Below, one piece after another: positions 5,841 to 12,869 of a stretch of DNA of 13,769 nucleotides. This stretch comes from Gammaproteobacteria bacterium (GTDB lineage Bacteria > Pseudomonadota > Gammaproteobacteria > Pseudomonadales > Porticoccaceae). The notes under the pieces were generated by a model. It had not been told where the DNA came from. It searched no databases and worked only from the letters and a program-made list of their open reading frames with translations. The stretch is taken from NCBI GenBank assembly GCA_006227015.1, contig SBGI01000180.1:1-13769 (forward strand). The letters are read 5' to 3'. The first letter of the stretch is position 1; every line of letters begins with the position of its first letter. The position numbers were made by a program, and so were the translations under genes.

Positions 5841-6842
5841 TTACCACTCGTAACCTACAGCAATGACCCATTCTTCGTCGGCATGTTTCTGCTCATCCGA
5901 GGGCTCACTTACATAGTCAAAATCGTAGCGCAATTCACTGAACAGGTTACCCATCAGAGGTAGCTTAATACCTGTGCTGCTTTCCGTTTGGTTGTTGTTG
6001 ATATCATCCATTGCCCACAGCAGTTCATGGTGATGGAACAGGGTGAGTTTGCTACCGGGAACCGGCCAGTTCATTTTAAACCCCCATCGTCCTGCCAGGT
6101 CATTGTCGGAACCTTCTTCAGGCTGATGTGAAATCAAATACGCCGCACCCAGCTGCATATCAAACTTCATCTGATTGTCCAGTGTAAGGCGTTGCCCAAA
6201 ACCGGCGCCAAGTTCGTACTGCTCATCAATGGCATTAAACCGGTCTTTCTCGTAGCCCAGGCGCGTATAGCTGAACCAGCGTTGGTTAAAGTCGTAGTTA
6301 AGCTGGTAGTTGCCCTCGTAGCGCTCATCAACTACGTCGCCATCACTGGTTTCTGATTCTGCCAACAACTCCACTTCATGGCGGAACTGTTCCTGTAACC
6401 ATTGGGCGTTGACGATGAAATCCAGATCCGAGGAGTCGGTATTGCCATCTTTTCGGTTAAAGCTGAAACGCGTATCCCCGCTAAACGCCGGTGGAGGCTC
6501 GAAGGCTACCAGTGTCATCAGGGGTTGCGTGTCTTGAAGCCCGTCGGCACAGCTGCGCTCAACGCCTTCTTTGAAGTTGAGTGAGCAGTTATGGGCAACG
6601 CCTTCGGGGGTTTTGACTTCGGGGATCACCGCAGTTGAAGTGAAATGGGCTACTTTTTCTTTGGGTATGCTGAGCTTGCCCAGATTGTCCGATTTCCATA
6701 TGACCTGTTTTTTATCCACGGCCTGCAACTCACCATGGATAACATCGCCATTATTGAGGGTGATGGTGCCTGCCATGATGACCTGGCTGAAAAGTGATAG
6801 TAAGACCATGGCCGCAGCGGACAAAGCCGAGAGAAAGCGCAT
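5841..6842 (-). CDS. DUF481-family outer-membrane beta-barrel protein
   Basis: The product is a 333-residue exported protein. The signal peptide is residues 1-24 (hydrophobic AAAMVLLSLF, cleavage likely after MA). A small domain follows at about 25-70 (GTITLNNGDVIHGELQ...GKLSIPKEKVAHF), of the type that often precedes the barrel in this family. C86 and C98 could form a disulfide. From about 120 to the end, alternating aromatic/polar strands (RFSFNRK, YQLNYDFNQRWFSYTRLGYE, YELGAGFGQRL) and the C-terminal aromatic W in VGYEW are typical of an outer-membrane barrel and its BAM signal. The frame extends upstream to 6944, but the ATG at 6842 follows a strong AAGGAGT (6854-6848) and begins the signal peptide. 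The E. coli relative YdiY is called salt-induced; the role here is unknown. Confidence 0.85.
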   Translation of the reverse strand: MRFLSALSAAAMVLLSLFSQVIMAGTITLNNGDVIHGELQAVDKKQVIWKSDNLGKLSIPKEKVAHFTSTAVIPEVKTPEGVAHNCSLNFKEGVERSCADGLQDTQPLMTLVAFEPPPAFSGDTRFSFNRKDGNTDSSDLDFIVNAQWLQEQFRHEVELLAESETSDGDVVDERYEGNYQLNYDFNQRWFSYTRLGYEKDRFNAIDEQYELGAGFGQRLTLDNQMKFDMQLGAAYLISHQPEEGSDNDLAGRWGFKMNWPVPGSKLTLFHHHELLWAMDDINNNQTESSTGIKLPLMGNLFSELRYDFDYVSEPSDEQKHADEEWVIAVGYEW

Positions 6843-6888
6843 AATTGACTCCTTGTATGGGGTGATCCTGAATTGTGTGCGTACGAAA

Positions 6889-6917
6889 ATTTTCCCCGCT
6901 TGGATGAGTTCTGTCAG
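6889..6917 (-). promoter_or_regulatory. Candidate promoter for the DUF481 gene
   Basis: On the - strand CTGACA (6917-6912, five of six) and GAAAAT (6894-6889, four of six) are separated by exactly 17 bp. They lie in the 115-bp gap between dapE and the DUF481 start, giving a leader of about 40 nt that contains the strong ribosome binding site. Confidence 0.45.
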
Positions 6918-6957
6918 CACTAGGTGTTTTTGATCGGCAAACAAGTGAGGATATTTG

Positions 6958-8094
6958 CTAGCTCAGCAGTTTTTCCAGTATTCGCTGATAAACAACGCTA
7001 AGTTGTTCGATATCAGCCACACTGGCGCATTCGTCAACCTTATGAATGGTGGCATTGACAGGCCCAAGCTCAACGACCTGTGTGCCAAAAGGCGCGATAA
7101 ATCGTCCGTCAGAGGTTCCACCTGCGGTAGAAAGTTCGGTGTGAAGGCCAGTTACCTCTCGGATACTGGCAACCGTTGCTTCGACGAGTTCGCCTTCAGC
7201 TGTCAGAAAGGGTTGGCCGCTGAGATGCCACTGGATATCGTAATCAAGGTTGTGTTTGTCCAGAATGGCCTCGGTACGTTCTCGAAGTTGCTGCTCAGTG
7301 ACTTCAGTGGAGAAGCGGAAGTTGAAGACAACATGAATACTTCCGGGAATCACATTGGTGGCACCGGTGCCACCCTGAATATTGGAAACCTGAAAACTGG
7401 TGGCCGGGAAAAAATCATTCCCACTATCCCAGTTTTCCGCCGCAAGTTCTGCAAGTGCCGGTGCGGCCCGGTGAATGGGATTGTCAGCAAGGTGAGGGTA
7501 GGCGACATGCCCCTGAATTCCTTTAACCGTCAGCTCGGCACCGAGAGAGCCCCGACGGCCATTTTTGACAACATCTCCCATTTGCTCCGAGCTTGAGGGC
7601 TCTCCCACGATGCACCAGTCGGGCATCGCATCCTGTTGTCGAAGCCACTCCACCACCTTCACCGTACCGTCCACGGCAATGCCTTCCTCATCGCTGGTGA
7701 TAAGAAAGGCTATCTGGCCAAGGTGGTCCGGATGCTCGGACAGAAAATTTTCCACGCCGGTAACCATCGCCGCCAGGGAACCTTTCATATCGGCGGCACC
7801 GCGTCCGTACAGAATGCCAGCCTCAATATGCGGCTCAAATGGTGGGCGTTGCCAGTCGCTTTCAGGGCCTGTGGGCACAACATCGGTATGCCCGGCAAAG
7901 CATAGGGTTGGGCCGCTATTGCCATGTACTGCCCAGAAATTTTCCACACTGCCAAAAGGCAACCTGACAACACAGAATCCCTGGGCCTCAAGGCGCTCAA
8001 TCATTAACTGCTGGCAGCCTTCGTCCAGGGGCGTGACAGACCGACGACGAATCAGTTCGCAGGCCAGATCTAACGTGGGGGATTCTGTGGTCAT
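6958..8094 (-). CDS. dapE: Succinyl-diaminopimelate desuccinylase
   Basis: DapE hydrolyses N-succinyl-LL-2,6-diaminopimelate to LL-diaminopimelate and succinate, using two zinc ions, in the cytoplasm. The 378-residue protein is of normal length for the M20 family. Every expected residue is visible: metal ligands H69 (GHTDVVPTG), D102 (GRGAADMKG), E137 (TSDEEG), E165 (VGEPSS) and H351 (ATIHKVDE), with catalytic D71 and general base E136. The dimerisation domain spans about residues 180-290. The ATG at 8094 is preceded by GAGAG about 9 nt away, a modest ribosome binding site. It lies 81 nt downstream of the FABP-like gene on the same strand with no terminator between them, so co-transcription is possible. 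Confidence 0.98.
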   Translation of the reverse strand: MTTESPTLDLACELIRRRSVTPLDEGCQQLMIERLEAQGFCVVRLPFGSVENFWAVHGNSGPTLCFAGHTDVVPTGPESDWQRPPFEPHIEAGILYGRGAADMKGSLAAMVTGVENFLSEHPDHLGQIAFLITSDEEGIAVDGTVKVVEWLRQQDAMPDWCIVGEPSSSEQMGDVVKNGRRGSLGAELTVKGIQGHVAYPHLADNPIHRAAPALAELAAENWDSGNDFFPATSFQVSNIQGGTGATNVIPGSIHVVFNFRFSTEVTEQQLRERTEAILDKHNLDYDIQWHLSGQPFLTAEGELVEATVASIREVTGLHTELSTAGGTSDGRFIAPFGTQVVELGPVNATIHKVDECASVADIEQLSVVYQRILEKLLS

Positions 8095-8175
8095 TTTAAA
8101 ACGCTCTCAAATCGAGGGCGTAAGTTTAGCGGGGTGCAGTGGGATAGGCTACCGTTTACCGGCAGTCGGCTAGCC

Positions 8176-8730
8176 TCAAGTGACCCGGTGGAGGGTATTG
8201 CCATCGGTATGGTCAAATTCCCGGCCATAGATATCCAAAAGTGTGGACTCCTTGTAGGCCAAGCTGTCACCCTTCACTGTAATGGAATGACTGTAGCTTA
8301 GCGTTTTGGCATTTTTTGCCATAAAAGGAGATTGCAGGATACTCCAGTGGGGATCCTCCAAGCTTGCGCTGACATCGATCTGGGTTGCGCCTTCGGGTGT
8401 TGTAGAGGCTTTACCAGCGGACAGTACACAGAGTGCACGAGGGATGGTCAACGACTGGATAACCTGGTTTTCTGTGGCATCCCACAACCAGTAGCCTACC
8501 TGATCATGGAAGACCTCGTCGTTGGATTTACGGTAAACAACCTGGTGGTATCGCACTATCCAGAGTTGTTGTGATTCGGCATTCTTTACATCCCCGGCGG
8601 CTTCGCAGACCAGCGTCTCGTAGTAGGGGTTCTGTTCGATACCATCCGACTCAGGGGCAACATCCATGCCTCTGTCGCCTTTCCAGGTGCCAATGAGATT
8701 CGCTAAAGGGCCGTATTCTGAGTAGTCCAT
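8176..8730 (-). CDS. Nitrobindin/FABP-like heme-binding beta-barrel protein (DUF1794-type)
   Basis: This is a cytoplasmic protein of 184 residues without signal peptide or membrane segment. Features of the THAP4/nitrobindin beta-barrel family are visible: LIGTWKGDRG (12-21) near the N-terminus, a YYETL strand (36-40), FHDQVGYWLWD (74-84) and a C-terminal FDHTDGNTLHRV with H174 and H181. In nitrobindins a C-terminal histidine is the axial heme ligand; which one serves here, or whether heme is bound at all, cannot be told from sequence. The frame opens at 8766, but the ATG at 8730 follows a strong AGGAGGT and begins the recognisable domain. It lies between dapE and the dapD terminator. The biological role is not known. 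Confidence 0.72.
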   Translation of the reverse strand: MDYSEYGPLANLIGTWKGDRGMDVAPESDGIEQNPYYETLVCEAAGDVKNAESQQLWIVRYHQVVYRKSNDEVFHDQVGYWLWDATENQVIQSLTIPRALCVLSAGKASTTPEGATQIDVSASLEDPHWSILQSPFMAKNAKTLSYSHSITVKGDSLAYKESTLLDIYGREFDHTDGNTLHRVT

Positions 8731-8832
8731 GTGACCTCCTGATTTTTCAGGCAACAAATTAAACAAATATGGCGATATAGCTTAACCGGAAAGCTCCGAA
8801 AGCAACCACTTTTACGAGAACTTTCGGGCACA

Positions 8833-8862
8833 AAAAAGCCCGGCACTGCTGCCGGGCTTTTT
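8833..8862 (-). terminator. Strong, probably bidirectional terminator after dapD
   Basis: The arms 8833-8845 and 8850-8862 pair perfectly over 13 bp, with a GC-rich core GCCCGGCA and a 4-nt loop, flanked by six A on one side (8832-8837) and five T on the other (8858-8862). On the - strand it begins 14 nt after the dapD stop and ends in a T-run. It separates yffB-dapD from the FABP-like gene and dapE. Confidence 0.92.
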
Positions 8863-8876
8863 AACTATTTCCTGTC

Positions 8877-9911
8877 CTAGTTGGATGCGTGCAGGGCTTC
8901 GTTTAGCTCCACAGCTGATTTGTTGGTCAGGCATTCCACCGCCCCGGTGCTGGAATTGCGTCGGAATAACAGGTCATCTTTGCTGGCCAGCTCCCGAGCT
9001 TTCACTTGGTCGACGACATTATTCTGGTCGTCCAGCAGGGTGATTTTTGTCCCGGCGGTGATGTAGAGGCCGGCTTCGATGGTGCAGCGATCACCCAGAG
9101 GGATTCCGAGACCGGAGTTGGCTCCGAGTAGGCATTTTTCCCCGATGGTAATAATGATATTGCCGCCGCCGGATAATGTGCCCATGGTAGAGCTGCCCCC
9201 GCCAAGGTCTGAACCGGATTTAACAAAGACACCTTGGGAAATACGACCTTCCACCATACTGGTACCTTCAGTGCCAGCATTAAAATTGACAAAACCTTCG
9301 TGCATGATGGTCGTGCCTTCTCCGATATAGGCACCCAGGCGTACTCGGGCGGTGTCGGCAATGCGAACGCCAGCGGGAACCACGTAATCCACCATTTTGG
9401 GAAACTTGTCGATACTGTCTACAGACAGGTTGCTGCCGCTCAGACGCGCCTCGAGCTGGCGTGCGGGAAGTTCATCAATATCAATTGCGCCTTGGCTGGT
9501 CCATGCCACGTTGCGCAACACACCGAACAGCCCGGTGAGATTGGTTGAGTTGGGCTTGACCAGGCGGTGCGATAGAAGGTGCAGCTTCAGATAACCTTCG
9601 GGTACAGAGCCCGGGGCATCGTCATTAGCAAGAATGGCGGCTACGGCAGGGCGGGTACTGCCTTGCAGCTGTTTGGCAATGTCTGCCTGTTCTGTATCCC
9701 CACTGCTGGCAAATGCCCCGGCCAGTTTTGATAACTGCTCGTCGGACAGGTCGATGGCCAGATTACCACCCTGGTAGTCCAGCACAGACTGCAAAACGTT
9801 GCTGACTTCCTCGCCGGGGTTGAGCAGGGGTTTGGGGTAATAGACTTCCAGCCAATCACCATGGTTGTTCTGGGTGCCGATGCCCAATCCAAAGCTGTAC
9901 AGTGCAGTCAT
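8877..9911 (-). CDS. dapD: 2,3,4,5-tetrahydropyridine-2,6-dicarboxylate N-succinyltransferase
   Basis: DapD transfers succinyl from succinyl-CoA to tetrahydrodipicolinate, opening the succinylase branch of DAP/lysine synthesis. The 344-residue protein is the long Pseudomonas-type form, not the 274-residue enterobacterial one. YLKLHLLSHRLVKP, the block VVPAGVRIADTARVRLGAYIGEG, MHEGFVNFNAGTEG, GGGSSTMGTLSGGGN and GLGIPLGDRCTIEAGLYITAGT form the left-handed beta-helix and active site, and it ends in VECLTNKSAVELNEALHASN. The frame reaches back to a TTG at 9929. I choose the ATG at 9911, because homologs begin about there (MTALYSFGLGIGTQN) and GAAGA lies 4 nt upstream. The gene follows yffB by 20 nt and ends at a strong terminator, making a two-gene unit. 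Confidence 0.97.
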   Translation of the reverse strand: MTALYSFGLGIGTQNNHGDWLEVYYPKPLLNPGEEVSNVLQSVLDYQGGNLAIDLSDEQLSKLAGAFASSGDTEQADIAKQLQGSTRPAVAAILANDDAPGSVPEGYLKLHLLSHRLVKPNSTNLTGLFGVLRNVAWTSQGAIDIDELPARQLEARLSGSNLSVDSIDKFPKMVDYVVPAGVRIADTARVRLGAYIGEGTTIMHEGFVNFNAGTEGTSMVEGRISQGVFVKSGSDLGGGSSTMGTLSGGGNIIITIGEKCLLGANSGLGIPLGDRCTIEAGLYITAGTKITLLDDQNNVVDQVKARELASKDDLLFRRNSSTGAVECLTNKSAVELNEALHASN

Positions 9912-9931
9912 TTTTTCTTCAGTCTCCAAAA

Positions 9932-10285
9932 TTACTTGTTAAAGCATGTTGCGTAGATGTCTGGCTTGAAACCAATGGTGATACTGCCGTGGGTATCAAG
10001 AACCGGCCGTTTGATCATTGCGGGGTGTTCTAGCAACAGTGATGCAACGTTGTCAGCGGATACCTGTTGTTGTATCTCGGGGTCAAGTTTTCGCCAGGTA
10101 GTGCCGGCTTTATTCAGTACTTTCTGCCAACCGGCGGCGGCAATCCAATGGTTGATCATTGCCAGGTCGATACCATCGGCTCGGACATCGTGAAAGCGGT
10201 AGGCAATCTGGTGCTCGTCCAGCCAGCGCCGGGCTTTCTTTACCGTGTCGCAGTTTTTGATGCCATAGAGAACAGTGTCAGTCAT
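9932..10285 (-). CDS. yffB: ArsC/Spx-family thioredoxin-fold protein, YffB type
   Basis: This small cytoplasmic protein (117 aa) has the thioredoxin-like fold of the arsenate reductase/Spx family. MTDTVLYGIKNCDTVKKARRWLDEHQIAYRFHDVR and GTTWRKLD match E. coli YffB closely. The redox cysteine is C12 in NCDTVKK; R65 (TTWRKLD) and R93 (IKRPVLD) correspond to basic residues of the ArsC fold. There is no CXXC motif, and a second cysteine, C114, lies near the C-terminus. True arsenate reductase activity is not implied; E. coli YffB has been linked to glutathione, and its physiological role is unsettled. It stands just upstream of dapD here; in E. coli the homolog is next to dapE, so association with DAP genes recurs. 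Its own ribosome binding site is weak. Confidence 0.9.
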   Translation of the reverse strand: MTDTVLYGIKNCDTVKKARRWLDEHQIAYRFHDVRADGIDLAMINHWIAAAGWQKVLNKAGTTWRKLDPEIQQQVSADNVASLLLEHPAMIKRPVLDTHGSITIGFKPDIYATCFNK

Positions 10286-10397
10286 AGGTCGTCACGCGGT
10301 TGTCATGAATTGCTGCTATTAACTACCAATAGGCACATTGAGTTTGAGCCGCCGCGAAGGATAGCAAACTTGGGAGATGCAATCACGGGAGACTGAC

Positions 10398-10919
10398 ATG
10401 AAAACCATTGCCTTGATTCGACATGCCAAGTCGTGCTGGAAAGACAGCACCTTGCCCGACCTGGACCGTCCGCTCAATCGACGCGGGCGTATCAGTGCGC
10501 CGGAAATGGGAAGGCGCCTCCAGATGCAGCCGTTATTCCTTAAACGGTTTTACTCCAGCCCGGCGGTAAGGTCTGTAGAAACAGCAGGGTGGTTGATGCC
10601 GTGCCTTGGCCTGGGTGCGATGAATCTGGAGGTGGTGCCAGAGCTTTATACCTTCAATTATGAGGATATTCTATGCTGGCTGCGGGGCTTGGATGAGGAT
10701 GCCAATAACTTTGCATTAATTTGCCACAATCCTGCCATGACTGACCTGGTCAATTATCTTACCCTCATGAAAATTCAAAAGATTCCCACATGCGGTGTGG
10801 TGCTGTTGAATATTGACCTCAACTGCTGGGCGGATCTGGGGGCAGGGATGGCAGAGCTGGCGTACCTGGATTTTCCGAAAAGCGTGACGGGTAAAACAAT
10901 ATCCCTTGGCGTGGCTTAA
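10398..10919 (+). CDS. SixA-like histidine phosphatase
   Basis: This is a cytoplasmic protein of 173 residues in the phosphohistidine phosphatase branch of the histidine phosphatase superfamily. The RHAK motif at residues 8-11 supplies the catalytic phospho-accepting H9. R58 (SSPAVRSVETA), E82 (VPELY) and H110 (ICHNPAM) complete the expected phosphate pocket. DLDRPLNRRG is the usual SixA-like segment after the RHAK strand. The frame starts at 10377, but the ATG at 10398 follows GGGAG (10387-10391) with 6-nt spacing and gives the standard N-terminus MKTIALIRHAK. The substrate is unknown; E. coli SixA acts on a phosphotransfer histidine, but this protein belongs to a more distant subgroup. It is divergent from yffB and convergent with nth, 25 bp from its stop. 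Confidence 0.88.
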   Translation: MKTIALIRHAKSCWKDSTLPDLDRPLNRRGRISAPEMGRRLQMQPLFLKRFYSSPAVRSVETAGWLMPCLGLGAMNLEVVPELYTFNYEDILCWLRGLDEDANNFALICHNPAMTDLVNYLTLMKIQKIPTCGVVLLNIDLNCWADLGAGMAELAYLDFPKSVTGKTISLGVA

Positions 10920-10944
10920 GGGCACAATCCTTTGGTCAAGCTTC

Positions 10945-11598
10945 TCAGGCTTTACGGTTTTTGACGGGGTGCTTGCGGTTTGGAAAGCAGGTTTTACAGA
11001 TATCGCAGGTCAGGCCATTGCAGCTGCGGGCAGGGCAGAATTCACGACCGTAGTAGATGATCTGCAGGTGCAATGCATTCCAGCTTTCTTTTGGAAACAA
11101 TCTCTTCAGGTCTTGTTCCGTTTGCGCCACACTCTTGCCGTTGCTGAGACCCCAGCGTTGCGCCAGGCGGTGAATATGGGTATCGACCGGGAAGGCGGGT
11201 TGTCCAAAGGCTTGGGACATCACTACGCTGGCGGTTTTATGCCCGACTCCCGGCAAGCGTTCCAGTGCCTCCATATCTTCGGGAACTTCGCCTCCATAAT
11301 CGGAGATCAGAATTTGTGAAAGCTTCACGATGGCTTTTGATTTCTGCGGCGCCAACCCGCAGGGACGGATAATGTCGTAGACCTGTTCGACGGCAACCTG
11401 GCTCATGTCCCGGGCGTTATCAGCCAAAGCAAAAAGTTCTGGTGTGACCTGGTTTACCCGCTCGTCCGTGCATTGAGCAGATAGAAGGACTGCAACCAAC
11501 AGGGTGTAGGCATCCTTGTGGACCAACGGAATGGGCGGGTTTGGGTAAAGTTCCGTCAGCCTTTGGCGAATAAACTCGGCACGTTCTTTCTTTAACAT
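10945..11598 (-). CDS. nth: Endonuclease III (DNA glycosylase/AP lyase)
   Basis: Nth removes oxidised pyrimidines from DNA and cleaves the abasic site. The 217-residue protein has the LLVAVLLSAQCTD helix block (33-45), helix-hairpin-helix LPGVGHKTASVV (115-126) with catalytic lysine K121, and VDTHIHRL with catalytic D139, at almost the same positions as E. coli (K120, D138). The C-terminal cysteines are C188, C193, C198, C201 and C204. This is not the usual C-x6-C-x2-C-x5-C spacing of the [4Fe-4S] loop. KSKAIVKLSQIL, FPVDTHIHRLAQRW and LHLQIIYYGRE look more like Bacteroidota-type Nth than the enterobacterial form. The frame extends upstream into dapC; the ATG at 11598, 4 nt after the dapC stop, gives a normal N-terminus, probably with coupled translation. 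Confidence 0.93.
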   Translation of the reverse strand: MLKKERAEFIRQRLTELYPNPPIPLVHKDAYTLLVAVLLSAQCTDERVNQVTPELFALADNARDMSQVAVEQVYDIIRPCGLAPQKSKAIVKLSQILISDYGGEVPEDMEALERLPGVGHKTASVVMSQAFGQPAFPVDTHIHRLAQRWGLSNGKSVAQTEQDLKRLFPKESWNALHLQIIYYGREFCPARSCNGLTCDICKTCFPNRKHPVKNRKA

Positions 11599-11602
11599 CT
11601 GC

Positions 11603-12820
11603 TCAGACCAGATTTTGCCGGGCATTTTTGACAAAGCGGCGGATACGCAGTGCCGCTTCGCGGCATTCATCCAGGGGAGCAACCAGTGCCATCCGCACCC
11701 GGTTTTCCCCCGGGTTTACTCCTCCGGCCTGGCGAGCCAGGTAACGGCCGGGGAGAACAGTGATATGTTCCTGGGCAAATAACTCGCGTGCAAAATCCTC
11801 ATCACTACCCACCTGTGCGGTGCTGGTATCCGCCCAGAAATAGAAGCCGGCATCAGGGAGGCTCAGGGGTAGCGTGTCACCGAGAATTTCTTTAAAGACT
11901 TCAAATTTCTGTCGGTATTGCTCGCGATTTTCGACCACATGTTGTTCGTCATCCCAGGCTGCGATGCTCGCCAATTGGGTTGGCACGGGCATGGCGCAGC
12001 CGTGGTAGGTTCGATAACGCAGGAAAGACTGCAATACTTGTGCATCGCCCGCCACAAAACCGGAACGCAACCCCGGCAGGTTGGAACGCTTGGACAGGCT
12101 GTGGAATACCACACAGCGGCTGTAGTCATGGCGCTCCATGCGGGCGCAGGCTTCGAGCAGCCCCGGTGGCGGGTTGTTTTCGTCAGGGTAGATTTCCGAA
12201 TAGCATTCGTCGCTGGCGATGATGAAGTCGAAACGATCAGCTAGTTGGATCAACTGCTGTAAACGGGGAATACCCATCACGGCGCCGGTGGGGTTGCCCG
12301 GGCTGCACAGATAGAGCAGCTGGCAGCGCTGCCAAGTCGCTTCATCCACAGCGTCAAAATCCGGCAGATAGTCGGTTTCATAGGTGCAATTAAGGAATTT
12401 CAATTCAGCGCCGGCGAGAAATCCTGCGCCTTCGTAAATCTGGTAAAAGGGGTTTGGACTTAGTACCAGAGGGTTGCCAGAGCGATCCACCACGGCCTGG
12501 GCAAAGGCAAACAGGGCTTCCCGGGTGCCGTTGACCGGCAGTACTTGAGTCTCGGCATCAACAGCACCCAGTTGGAAGCGACGACACAACCAGGTGCTGA
12601 TAGCTGTTCTCAGTTCGGGAACACCCTTGGTCAGCGGGTAGGCAGAGAGTTTTTCCAGCGAATCTGCCAATACCTGTTTCACAAATACCGGAGCGGGGTG
12701 TTTTGGCTCGCCAATGGAGAGTGGAATATGGTACAGGTGTTCGGGGGGCGTCAGGCCGGCTTTCAGTGCATTGAGCTTTTCAAAAGGGTACGGGTGTAGT
12801 TTGTCGAGGTCTTTGTTCAT
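11603..12820 (-). CDS. dapC: Succinyldiaminopimelate transaminase
   Basis: DapC is a PLP enzyme that converts N-succinyl-2-amino-6-ketopimelate to N-succinyl-LL-diaminopimelate with glutamate as amino donor, the step between DapD and DapE. The 405-residue fold-type I aminotransferase shows SPGNPTG (173-179), SDECYSEIY (203-211, with D204 and Y207 contacting the cofactor), the Schiff-base lysine K244 in SLSKRSNLPGLRSG, and a C-terminal substrate-binding arginine region NRVRMALVAP. The N-terminus MNKDLDKLHPYPFEKLNAL is diagnostic of proteobacterial DapC. The closely related aminotransferase family (AspC-like) is the alternative, but the N-terminus and the glnD neighbour favour DapC. It lies 49 bp after glnD with no terminator, so glnD-dapC-nth is a likely transcription unit. 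Confidence 0.94.
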   Translation of the reverse strand: MNKDLDKLHPYPFEKLNALKAGLTPPEHLYHIPLSIGEPKHPAPVFVKQVLADSLEKLSAYPLTKGVPELRTAISTWLCRRFQLGAVDAETQVLPVNGTREALFAFAQAVVDRSGNPLVLSPNPFYQIYEGAGFLAGAELKFLNCTYETDYLPDFDAVDEATWQRCQLLYLCSPGNPTGAVMGIPRLQQLIQLADRFDFIIASDECYSEIYPDENNPPPGLLEACARMERHDYSRCVVFHSLSKRSNLPGLRSGFVAGDAQVLQSFLRYRTYHGCAMPVPTQLASIAAWDDEQHVVENREQYRQKFEVFKEILGDTLPLSLPDAGFYFWADTSTAQVGSDEDFARELFAQEHITVLPGRYLARQAGGVNPGENRVRMALVAPLDECREAALRIRRFVKNARQNLV

Positions 12821-12869
12821 GATTACCGCTATTGATTCAGAAACTGAAGGCTTTGGGCCGTTCCCGGAG

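Noticed and set aside
6843..6944. 34-residue N-terminal extension of the DUF481 protein
   Set aside because: The extension puts a polar stretch before the signal peptide, while the ATG at 6842 has a strong ribosome binding site and starts the signal peptide.
6955..7596. 213-codon + strand frame opposite the end of dapE
   Set aside because: It lies entirely antisense to dapE, whose metal and catalytic residues are all intact, and its translation shows no recognisable motif.
7565..8173. 202-codon + strand frame opposite the start of dapE
   Set aside because: It has low-complexity, serine/arginine-rich shadow translation, and the antisense gene dapE is certain.
8095..8175. Terminator between the FABP-like gene and dapE
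   Set aside because: A bulged dyad (GGCTA...TAGCC) is present but no T-run follows it on the - strand.
10377..10397. Earlier ATG for the SixA-like phosphatase
   Set aside because: It would place the GGGAG ribosome binding site inside the gene and add seven residues before the catalytic strand, which normally begins at the N-terminus.
11599..11682. 28-residue N-terminal extension of Nth overlapping dapC
   Set aside because: The ATG at 11598 gives the family's usual N-terminus and length; the upstream codons belong to the dapC reading frame region.
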